Of a DNA stretch of 64,000 nt, positions 49,296-57,276 are shown in pieces (position 1 is the first letter of the stretch; each line of letters begins with the position of its first letter). The translations under genes were made by a program, and so were the position numbers. The notes beneath the pieces were generated by a model, which saw only the letters and a list, made by a program, of their open reading frames with translations, was not told the DNA's origin and ran no database searches. The stretch comes from a virus, in IMG/VR virus record IMGVR_UViG_3300022843_000013, positions 1 through 64,000 of that record. One strand, given 5' to 3'.

Positions 49296-49984
49296 CGTTG
49301 TGTTCAGCCTAGCTCGTTAAGCTAAGCCCGCCACGTTTGGTGACAGCTGCAGTTTATTTATTATGTCTGCAGACCAGACTATATCATGACCCGACGCGTG
49401 CCGGGTCCCTACTATTTCGAACCACTTGGTTCTACTCCCTTTCGGGATAGTCGTTGCACGTTCCGCCATGCGGCGGCTTCGCTCAGGATTGCCTTCGAAA
49501 AGGGTTCCCCTGAATTAAATAGGTTTGCTTTAATCATTACTGATTAAAGGGGCGAGTTTTAGACAAACTAATTCGCGGACCTCGGCAAAGGTGGCGCGAT
49601 AACGGATTCGGATAAGTTTTAAGCCGTTCTCCTTGGCGTATTCATTCTTTCTTCGGTCGTGCTCTTTCAAGTTCTTAGTGTCGAAGTATGTGTCAGGTCC
49701 TTCTTGGTAATGCTGCTCCCCGTCTGCCTCTACCAAGGTTTGACAACCTGCGATGTAGAAGTCGTAGCGTAGAGGTAGGCGCTCGGACGCGCCTAGCAGT
49801 CCTCTAAGTTTAGGTTATTCACCTTACCCCGCTCTGCGGGCGTGCACACCCCGCAATAGCGCTTCTGCCGCATGACAGCGGCACTTACTTCTGTGAATGT
49901 GTTGCCGCACATCTCACAATCTTTCTCTAATACTTCCATTACAGCACCCTAAGCGGATGCTTTTGTTTGTCTACGAAAATTTTC
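49296..49984 (-). ncRNA. Group I intron in the DNA polymerase gene
   Basis: A 689-nt intron. Exon 1 ends in GGGT and the intron begins G; it ends CTGAACACAACG, so the last base is G, and exon 2 starts AGAACC in frame. The core resembles that of the phage T4 td intron: minus-strand CAACGACTATCCCGAAAGGG then AGTAGA (about 49431-49456) and GATATAGTCTG (about 49374-49386) give the P7-type pair ACTATC/GATAGT-like, and the 3' end AACGAG-CTAGGCTGAACACAACG follows. Bacillus phage SPO1 also has a group I intron in its DNA polymerase gene. Self-splicing is inferred, not shown. Confidence 0.88.
49530..49939 (-). pseudogene. Intron-encoded Vsr-like homing endonuclease remnant
   Basis: Two reading frames. 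The first, 49793-49939, encodes a 48-residue zinc-ribbon-like start (KDCEMCGNTF and KRYCGVC). The second, about 49814-49530, encodes RYDFYIAGCQTLVEADGEQH, HDRRKNEYAKENGLKLIRIR, like Vsr/DUF559-type nucleases. A single -1 shift near CCTAAACTTAG would join them, so the gene is frameshifted, or uses recoding, or carries a sequencing error. Conserved D-F-Y, E-x-D-G-x-Q-H and K-L-I-R-I are intact. Confidence 0.7.
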
Positions 49985-52408
49985 ACCCGTTTCCGTTGTT
50001 GATAGCTGACCGTGTATCCTGCCGTCACTGGCAAGCCACGAGTGCAGTCCGTGCTCCTCTGTTGTCGTATCTCCCGTCTCCGGGTCCTCGTGGCTCGACG
50101 CCTCCTTCAGGAAGGCCTTAGCGATGTTACCGACGGCGTTGAGGTCCAGCAGTTGATCCAGCGCCGACAACTGCTCCGATAGGATCGACAGCGTCTGCTT
50201 GTCTACCGCGGGGGTGTAGACCTTCTGACGTTCTGGGGGAAGCTCCAGCACCTTGTCCCACGCCATACTTGGCAGGCCCGCCGCTTTCTGGTTCGTCGAC
50301 TTGATGGGTTCGAGACCTTCGACGGTAAACAACCACCTGCGCATCTGGTCCGGACTTCGGATGTTGAACTTCTGAGAGTCCACGAAATGCCGCAGCAAAG
50401 ACAACCAACTGGACATACCTTTGGAGTCTCCCCCTGCGAACAGGAGCTCCTTTACTTTCTGAGCGATGGCATTCTCATCTTTTCTGGTGATGTCTCCCTT
50501 CATGTTCTGCAGCGCCTTGAAGCCCAACTCTCGAACAATGCGGTTCTGTAGCTTGTTGGCGGCCTCCTCGTGGATTCGCCTCTGTAGTTTGACCTCAAGC
50601 TTATCTCTTGCGAAGGCAAACAGAACCCTCAGGTCGTCCAGCATGGGGACGTCCACTGGTAGACCCAGCATCGTGAAGTCTGTGAAGACGTCAGTCACGA
50701 ACGGGTTAAACAGGTTCACGTAGTAGTCCCATAGCGTTTGCGCCTCTAGTTGGCGCCTGATAAGCGGGTAGGCCCGAAGGGGGGCGATGACGTCCCGAGC
50801 CCCGTAAGGGTGCAGGATCGCGCTAGGGACGAAGCCGTAGCCGCCTTTTACGAGGTCTTTGTTCTTACGCTTCCACATCACGAGCGCTTGATCATACCGA
50901 CCGAGGGTCGTGTATTTCATCCCGATGCCGCGCTCTAACCCTAACTCGCTCGATTCGTCACACGTCTGCTGGGCGAACTCGGTGTCCATCTCGCAGCGCT
51001 GATACACCGTGATGCCTAGCTTGTGATGCATCCACGGGGAGTCGGCAGCGTAGTGGTGCCCGATGTACTTGGCGTTGATACGAGAGAGCATGTCCGCGAG
51101 AGGAGCCCCTACAGCCTTGTAAGCTTTGGCCTCTACCTCGTGGCGACTCTCGTTTCTCCCTCGAACCGCGCGCACTAGAGCGTCCGTGCGCGACATGGCA
51201 CGCCGGACGTGCTCGGCGGGAGAACAGTCATCGGCGTTTTCCGAGTGCTTGTCTATCATACGACTGAAAAAGTCACCCGTCTCCAGAAGCTGAGGTGCCG
51301 GCGTTTCTCTAGTCCAACTATGCTCGTCTCGTCTCACCCACCCCTCCTCGCCCTCCGGAGGGTCGCCGTCGGCCCAATTCTCGATTATCGCTTTCGAGAT
51401 TGAAGGTTCGACATTTTTAGGAAAGGGAGGTGACAGGTCCGGCGGTAGATCCGGCGGCGCGTCCGGGTGGTCGAAGCTCCACTCGTTCTTCTCGTTACGG
51501 AACTCAATTACGACCGCGTCCCTTTCAGACCAGGCGAACTGTATTGTTCGCAGCTGCCCGTCGATGTGCGTGCGGCCGTGCCACTCGCAGTCAACGGCGA
51601 GCAGAGGGCAGCCATCGTCCGACCTTATACCGGGCCACTCGTCGGCACCCTGGGACTCGGGGCAACCGTTGGCAAGGTCCTCGATGCGCGCGATCCAGTC
51701 CTCGAGGTCTTGCTCGTTACGCAGGACCTCGTAGTTGACCTGGTCGTTTGGTATGACTCCGGTCCTCAGGATGTCTACGCGCCGAGCAATCTCCTTAAAG
51801 TCCACCCGGAACGTCTCGTAGAAGTCTGGCTTAGTGACCAGCGTGAACGGCGCGTGCATCAAATAGACGTGCGCTTGATGGTCTTCGGACCAGAACCAGC
51901 AACCGTGACCGTCTTTGAATCCGATCTTTTGATCCGACACCATGTCGTAAGCCGGCTTGCCCATGCAGACGATAATCTTCGGCTTAACGCGTCGGATTTC
52001 GTCCTCTAGGACGGGGAGGCCCCACTTCAGTATCTTGGTGGCTGGCTTTGCTCTCCTGGCCTTAGGGAGGAGCCACTTGCACACGGCAGTGAAGTAGCAC
52101 GTGTCCATGTCAATCCCGGCGCGTAAGGCTACGTCCCGGATAAGCCCGGTGGACCCTTTCAAGTATTCCGCCGGCTGGTTAATGCGAAACCCGAATTTGG
52201 TCTCGGCTTGATTAGTCGCTTCGTCGTCCTCCACGGAGGCCGTCACGAACATGACGTCGTATTGCTCCTGCCCCAATACGGGGGACCGACCGGCGACGTA
52301 AAACACGTCATCGATGTGGCGGCTTACCTTCAGTGTCTTCGGGGGCGCACCGTCGTCATACGGGGGTTCGACTTCGTCCTGCGCGAACCCCCTTCGTCTG
52401 TCGCTCAT
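49985..52408 (-). CDS. polA: UDG-like domain fused to family A DNA polymerase, exon 1 (exonuclease and thumb)
   Basis: 808 residues of exon 1. Residues ~30-220 resemble a uracil-DNA glycosylase superfamily domain: MFVTASVEDDEA, then YLKGSTGLIRDVALRAGIDM, then YFTAVCKW, then PKIIVCMGKPAYDM. The 3'-5' exonuclease follows: LLAVDCEWHGR (Exo I D-x-E), KYIGHHYAADSPWM (Exo II), and HPYGARDVIAPLRAY (Exo III). The thumb region leads into ASDGRIHGQLSTTETG at the exon end. The UDG catalytic residues look substituted (no G-E-A-P-G), so its activity is uncertain; SPO1-type phage polymerases have a similar N-terminal fusion. Reading on past the splice site adds only a short tail before a stop. Confidence 0.92.
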
Positions 52409-53049
52409 GATTCAGTCTTACTCGAATTATCCCGCATGACGTTTTCCGACTTGGGGAGTTCCTCGTTTCTAGCCCGCACATACGCGCTCATAAAATTACG
52501 AGGGGGCGGGCACCCCGCGCGCAAGTATTCAAGCTCCTCCTCCTCAAATGATGAGAAGTCGAACTTCGCCACGTCGTTCTCCGCCTCTGAGTTGTTAAGC
52601 CGTTGCAGCTCGTCCTCCACCACTGAGTTGTTAAGCCGTCGCAGCTCGTCCGCGGCAGCCAACAAGCAGTGAGCGCCCTTTCGAAGGTCGCCCTCTAGGT
52701 CAGACTTGACGCGGAAGGCATATTTCATACCGTCGCATCGCCTGGCATCAACGAAGGCGTTGCCGCTCGACTCCATTTTCTTCTGGGCGTCCCAAGGAAC
52801 TCCTACGCCGCTCCCGTAATGCTGGGGCGTTTCCGAGGAGGGCGCGCACTCCCCGTATTCTTCCGGGGCGACCTTTTGGACATTCTCATCAGCTAATTTC
52901 GACGAGGGCGGATGCGAGCAAGAATCGAAAATGGCTTTAATTTCGCGGCTCTTGGCCTGCTCTAACCGCTTTTGTACAGCGCGGCGGTGGTCGATGAATG
53001 CCTGGAAGATGACGTCTTCTGACGCTGACTTAATTTGTTCTTTGTTCAT
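52405..53049 (-). CDS. Hypothetical protein upstream of the polymerase, with internal repeat
   Basis: A 214-residue protein. The N-terminal helix is charged (FIDHRRAVQKRLEQAKSREI), followed by a likely disordered part and a tandem repeat (DELRRLNNSVVE then DELQRLNNSEAE), encoded by imperfect direct repeats of about 36 bp at 52570-52650. The acidic C-terminal half resembles a polymerase or clamp-interacting tail. The stop overlaps the polymerase start as ATGA. No family recognised. Confidence 0.6.
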   Translation of the reverse strand: MNKEQIKSASEDVIFQAFIDHRRAVQKRLEQAKSREIKAIFDSCSHPPSSKLADENVQKVAPEEYGECAPSSETPQHYGSGVGVPWDAQKKMESSGNAFVDARRCDGMKYAFRVKSDLEGDLRKGAHCLLAAADELRRLNNSVVEDELQRLNNSEAENDVAKFDFSSFEEEELEYLRAGCPPPRNFMSAYVRARNEELPKSENVMRDNSSKTES

Positions 53050-53053
53050 TATA

Positions 53054-54694
53054 TTATTTTTTTTGTTGGCGCACTTTCCGATAGAAATCGACAGCGTGCG
53101 GATCTGTTTTCACTTCAAAGTTAGAGCTCGTAAGGACAAGTCCCCGAGCCGTTCGCAGCCTAGACATGCCGACGTAAGCCTGACCAGCTGCAAAAACAGA
53201 ATCTAGGTGCACGATCGCCCTGTCCAGCGACATACCTTGAGACTTGTGGAGGGTGATAGAACTCGCTGGTATTAATGGGAACTGCTTCAGCACCGGGTAG
53301 CGGTGCGTCAGGGATTGCTTGCCGTCGATAACCACAGACATCATTTCGTCCCGGTCTTCCTTGTCGTTTCGAGTGTATACGAACCTTGGGAGGTAGATCA
53401 GGCGCGTCCCGCTTGGTTTATCTTTGTCCGGCACCTCAACATAGACGCAGTATTTGTCGTCGTCCTCTCGCATCGCCGCTGGCGGACCTTCCTGCGGCGA
53501 GCTGTCTGGTGGCGGCCCGTAGCCCTTGATGACGCCTCGGGTTCCGTTGAAATACAATCCCTTGCTATGGTTGACAGTGAAGAGCACTGGGGTCCCGATT
53601 CGAAGGTCTAAACTGTCCCATAGGTGGGAACGACTACCGACCAGCTTGCTTCTAGCCTTTGAGACCGTATCGTCCGCCCACCTCATCTGCTGCTCTAAGA
53701 CAACGAAATTCGGAGGGAAGGACTTGGTCGGTGCCGGGAACCTCCCCAGGGCCTGCGCGTTAAGATCCTTGCACTGCGCGTTGTGGGAAACCAGGAAAGA
53801 GTAGTCCGGGACCTCCTCCATCGTTAGTGTCCGCACAAAGCTCTGAACGTAGGCAGGATCGACCGGATCGCCCATGCGCACCTTGTTGAGAAACTCCGCA
53901 AACTCCCTGTCGGCTTGTCGGAATATCTTCGTGAGCTCTATGGTTTGCACGTTGGCGTCAGACCACACCGGAGCGAGGAAGGCCCAGTCTGGGGCGTGGC
54001 GCGGTTCGCCCTTTTCCACGGGAGGCGCCTGACAAAAGTCGCCCACATGGATTAGCTGCACGCCGCCGTAAGGAAGGTCCTTTTCTCGAACTCGACGAAG
54101 CATGAAGTCGATGTAGCCGAGTAGGCCAACGCCGGCAGCCTGAGATACTTCGTCTAGGATCAGAACCTCCAGACTACGGAGACGCTTAAAGAGCGGCGTT
54201 CTGATTCTCGGCTTAGTCGCCAGATTGTCCGCCCAGCTATCGTAGGAAGTCTCGTAGACTTTGAGTATTCTCTCCGGTGTCAGATCTTGCGGGTGCGGCT
54301 CCATCGGAGAAAACCGAATCGTCGAGGGGAAGATTCCGAGGTATGAGTGCACTGTCCGACCTCCCATGTGACTACCGGCGATGCCGGTGGTGGCGCAGAC
54401 CCCAAACATCAGACCTCGGTGGTCAAGCTCAGGTATGATGACGTTGTTGATAAGTGCCGTCTTACCGGTCCCGGCTCCTCCGGTAATAAACACGTTTTCG
54501 TGATTCTGGAATATTCGAATCATCGCGTCTCGGTGCTCATCGGTTATCTCAAAGTCCTCGGTCTGGGATCCGTAGGCCTTGAGCCTGTTCTCTAACTCCG
54601 GTGTCGATACGTTGACGCGGGTCTTTTCTCTTGCTGCGCCTGATGAACCAGCATCACGCTGGCTATCAAGGAATTTTTTTACTTCTGGGCTCAT
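53054..54694 (-). CDS. Pif1/RecD-like DNA helicase
   Basis: A 546-residue superfamily 1B helicase. Motif I is FITGGAGTGKTALI (70-82), Ia GVCATTGIAGSHMGGRTVHS, II VLILDEVSQAAG, III LIHVGDFCQAPP, and motifs V/VI SSITLHKSQGMSLDRAIVHL with YVGMSRLRTARGLV. A small beta domain sits between the two RecA folds (FVVLEQQMRWADD region). Members unwind 5'-3' and act with replication or recombination; T4 Dda is related. It is the first helicase in the cluster formed with primase and polymerase. Confidence 0.92.
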   Translation of the reverse strand: MSPEVKKFLDSQRDAGSSGAAREKTRVNVSTPELENRLKAYGSQTEDFEITDEHRDAMIRIFQNHENVFITGGAGTGKTALINNVIIPELDHRGLMFGVCATTGIAGSHMGGRTVHSYLGIFPSTIRFSPMEPHPQDLTPERILKVYETSYDSWADNLATKPRIRTPLFKRLRSLEVLILDEVSQAAGVGLLGYIDFMLRRVREKDLPYGGVQLIHVGDFCQAPPVEKGEPRHAPDWAFLAPVWSDANVQTIELTKIFRQADREFAEFLNKVRMGDPVDPAYVQSFVRTLTMEEVPDYSFLVSHNAQCKDLNAQALGRFPAPTKSFPPNFVVLEQQMRWADDTVSKARSKLVGSRSHLWDSLDLRIGTPVLFTVNHSKGLYFNGTRGVIKGYGPPPDSSPQEGPPAAMREDDDKYCVYVEVPDKDKPSGTRLIYLPRFVYTRNDKEDRDEMMSVVIDGKQSLTHRYPVLKQFPLIPASSITLHKSQGMSLDRAIVHLDSVFAAGQAYVGMSRLRTARGLVLTSSNFEVKTDPHAVDFYRKVRQQKK

Positions 54695-54695
54695 G

Positions 54696-55493
54696 TTATT
54701 TTGTAATGACTGTGTGTTTCGATCCTACTTTTCCATAGGTGTGCTTGACTCCTTCTTCTCGCATCCTCTTCATGGCGGAGCTCCCCTCGGACCCCTTAGG
54801 CTGCATTCCGTGAATCAAAAGAGCGAAAGATCGACCGTTACCGCGAGCGAGAGAGTCGTCGTGATCAATCTCCAGTCCGAGAGCGTCGGCCTCATCCGGG
54901 TGGTAGACGACTTTAGCGCTTCTGAGGTTGTTCCCCTCGATCATGGCGTCCCACTTTCCTCCGAGGGATGCCGTTAGAATGAGGTTCTCAGGAACAACGT
55001 CCCGGTTCTTGACCCACACGGGAAGGTTCTTGGTATAGGCGTAGAACAGACGCGTCGGATTCATCTCGGCTGCTCTTACCCAGGCTAGGAAATAAGCTTG
55101 GCTGTAGAAGTCCCCGTCCGCGTGAATGCGGATGTTCTTGAACTTTTCCTTCGGTAGGGATTTGCTAATAAGCGCGGCCATGCCCACGGTGGTTTTGGCC
55201 TTCTTTAGTCGGGCCAGGTTAAGGTCGACCGATCTTCGAACGCCGGGGAACGCGGCCTCTAGGGAAGCTGCGAAGCATCTGAACTTGGCCTTAGGACCGT
55301 CGACGAGTTTATTTGCGTCGCGGTCGAAGTGCGCCAGGCAGTCGCAAGCCCCGGGGCACGTGTAGCCGGCGGGGAGGGAGAAGGCCGCCGTGTTGCTCTT
55401 GATGAGCTTAGCGTTCTTCAGGTTAAAATAGAGGTTCTCAGGATCAGTAGGTTTGATTTCTGGGAGGTTTAGTTTGTTGAATGGATTTGACAT
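54696..55493 (-). CDS. Gp88-like phage protein
   Basis: A 265-residue protein. The Cys-rich segment AFSLPAGYTCPGACDCLAHF and later FKNIRIHADGDFYSQAYFLA, RLFYAYTKNLPVW and LILTASLGGKWDAMI match the Gp88 family of phage proteins described first in mycobacteriophages. A C-P-G-A-C-D-C metal-like cluster at the N-terminus is characteristic. Function unknown; its frequent place near replication genes suggests nucleic-acid work. Confidence 0.75.
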   Translation of the reverse strand: MSNPFNKLNLPEIKPTDPENLYFNLKNAKLIKSNTAAFSLPAGYTCPGACDCLAHFDRDANKLVDGPKAKFRCFAASLEAAFPGVRRSVDLNLARLKKAKTTVGMAALISKSLPKEKFKNIRIHADGDFYSQAYFLAWVRAAEMNPTRLFYAYTKNLPVWVKNRDVVPENLILTASLGGKWDAMIEGNNLRSAKVVYHPDEADALGLEIDHDDSLARGNGRSFALLIHGMQPKGSEGSSAMKRMREEGVKHTYGKVGSKHTVITK

Positions 55494-55506
55494 GGTATTT
55501 TTGTTT

Positions 55507-56961
55507 TTATGATCCGCGCAAGAATGCTTTCTTTGCGCGGGAAAGGGTTATTTGAAATTGCGCCGGAGTCATTGACCCCAGGTCTTTACCCGCGGGTATT
55601 TGAAGCTGCAGCACTCCCAGGAGAACTGGGGCGCGATGCTTTGCTTCCATAAGAGTCTTATTAATCTTGGCGGTAGCCTCCCGTCCCGCCCTATCCGAGT
55701 CGAACGCGGAAAAGACAATGTGGAAGTTTGACGCGATCTTTGCGGCGTTGTCTTGGCTAAGGGATGAGCCTAGGATTGCTAACCCCCCGGGTCCTACGCG
55801 TGCGGCGTCGAGCGGTCCCTCGCAAAGGACAACCCAAGGGTGATCTTCCCCCGAACTTACAGTTTTCTGCATCGCGGCGTCCCACCCCATGATGCTACGG
55901 GCTGAGTGTTTAGCCGTCCGGTATTTGGAGGGTTTAAATTTAGCACCTCCCGTGGATGTAAGCTCGTCGAACGGGGCGATAGGCATCCACGGAGAAGATG
56001 GATTAGCACGCGTGTGCGTCCGGCTCCACAGGTATCCCCACGATCCTTCCCCGTCCGGTATGCACTGGAATTCTCCCGATAAACCCCCGCGCCTGGTGTC
56101 CCTCTCGACTCGCGCGGCGTCCTTGGTGGGGAAGTAACCTCCCGCGTAAGGGTGCAGCATGTATTTGATGTAATCGTTCTCTTTTTCTATGACTCGGGCC
56201 TGCCAGGTCATAGGTACCCCATCTATGATGCTGTAGAAGATGACCCGGTTCTGCGGCGTGTCTCTCCACCCACCCGGCATCCTGCGATAAAAGATATTCT
56301 TCTCGCCGTGCGGAAATTCCTTAGTGCAAAATATGCAACGAAACTGTTTCTCCAGGTCCTTGATGTCGTAGTTTCGACGCCTCAAATAATCGATAGCGGG
56401 GTGGTCGTCGGGAAGGTCCGACAACTTGATGCCTTCTCCGGGAGGTGGCGGGCACATCACTCCGGTCTTTTCGTCCTCTATCCAAAAAGATTCTCGATCA
56501 GCCCCGCCTACCTTACCTGAGACTCCGGCGTTGGTTCGAATATCTGGGTGCCTAGATTCGACCGTGCTCATGTTCAGAAGATCTTGTATCGGGAACCGGT
56601 GCGGCGACCGGCTGGACCTGGTTCGCATACAGATCGACGACCCATACTCGTTCTTCTTGCCTTGATTCAGGGCGTCCATGATCGTCGTCGGTAAGAATAT
56701 GTTCTTTTTGACCTTCTGGAACTGCTCACCGACACCGGCGAGCATACTGAGATTGATAGAATACTTAGGTTCGTCTACCTCTCTCTGCTTGTGGGTGTGC
56801 AGGCATTCCGGGCACGGGATGGCCAGGTGGTAACCGTTCGCCTCCCGCGACAGAACTCCAGCGCACCCCTGCGCTTCTGTTATTCTCTTGGCCCATGACT
56901 TAATTTCGGGCGGGGCGTGCAACGCGCTTTCGTTTGTTTTTACTCCTACTTCGTCGCTCAT
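55507..56961 (-). CDS. DnaG-like primase with TOPRIM domain
   Basis: A 484-residue protein with start MSDEVGVKTNESALH at 56961, which overlaps the upstream stop as ATGA. The N-terminal part carries Cys pairs (AIPCPECLHTH and RCIFCTKEF) that could bind zinc. The TOPRIM domain is clear: WVVLCEGPLDAARV (acidic Glu), then FHIVFSAFDSDRAGREATAK (D-x-D-x-x-G). This is the catalytic core of bacterial-type primases and some topoisomerase-like proteins. The adjacent 57277 gene and DnaB-like helicase at 60726 complete a primosome. Activity is inferred from motifs. Confidence 0.85.
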   Translation of the reverse strand: MSDEVGVKTNESALHAPPEIKSWAKRITEAQGCAGVLSREANGYHLAIPCPECLHTHKQREVDEPKYSINLSMLAGVGEQFQKVKKNIFLPTTIMDALNQGKKNEYGSSICMRTRSSRSPHRFPIQDLLNMSTVESRHPDIRTNAGVSGKVGGADRESFWIEDEKTGVMCPPPPGEGIKLSDLPDDHPAIDYLRRRNYDIKDLEKQFRCIFCTKEFPHGEKNIFYRRMPGGWRDTPQNRVIFYSIIDGVPMTWQARVIEKENDYIKYMLHPYAGGYFPTKDAARVERDTRRGGLSGEFQCIPDGEGSWGYLWSRTHTRANPSSPWMPIAPFDELTSTGGAKFKPSKYRTAKHSARSIMGWDAAMQKTVSSGEDHPWVVLCEGPLDAARVGPGGLAILGSSLSQDNAAKIASNFHIVFSAFDSDRAGREATAKINKTLMEAKHRAPVLLGVLQLQIPAGKDLGSMTPAQFQITLSRAKKAFLRGS

Positions 56962-57272
56962 GGTGCCTCGGGGGTTTTGTCGCTCATTTTTTCCCTGACA
57001 TATCCCCAGATGCTGCGCCTGTAGTAATCCGCGCGCTCCGCCCCCTGCGTGCGTGCTAGGATCCACCTGCCGCGCCTCGCGCTTATGGTTTTTATTCTTC
57101 GGAATCCGTTACCGCGAAAGTTTTTACCCTCCGTGTCTACCACGTCGTATCTCGGCGGGTCGTAGTGCGGGGCTGTTACGCCTGCGTAGAATCCCACGGC
57201 CCAGTGGTCCTGCGGGTTTCCGTCTCTGTATTTTGTGGCGATAACGTAGTCGCCTATTTTTATTTCTTTCAT
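56958..57272 (-). CDS. Conserved phage hypothetical protein
   Basis: A 104-residue protein starting MKEIKIGDYVIATKYRDGNP. The order G-D-Y-V-x-A-T-K-Y-R-D-G, then HWAVGFYAG, then FRGNGFRRI is a conserved small beta-domain layout known from several phages. It overlaps the primase start as ATGA and is likely co-expressed. Role unknown. Confidence 0.65.
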   Translation of the reverse strand: MKEIKIGDYVIATKYRDGNPQDHWAVGFYAGVTAPHYDPPRYDVVDTEGKNFRGNGFRRIKTISARRGRWILARTQGAERADYYRRSIWGYVREKMSDKTPEAP

Positions 57273-57276
57273 GTTT

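Noticed and set aside
49949-49984. Polymerase exon 1 as a complete protein ending at the TAG at 49949
   Set aside because: The last eleven residues are intron-derived; the conserved TGR motif is only rebuilt by joining to exon 2 at 49295.
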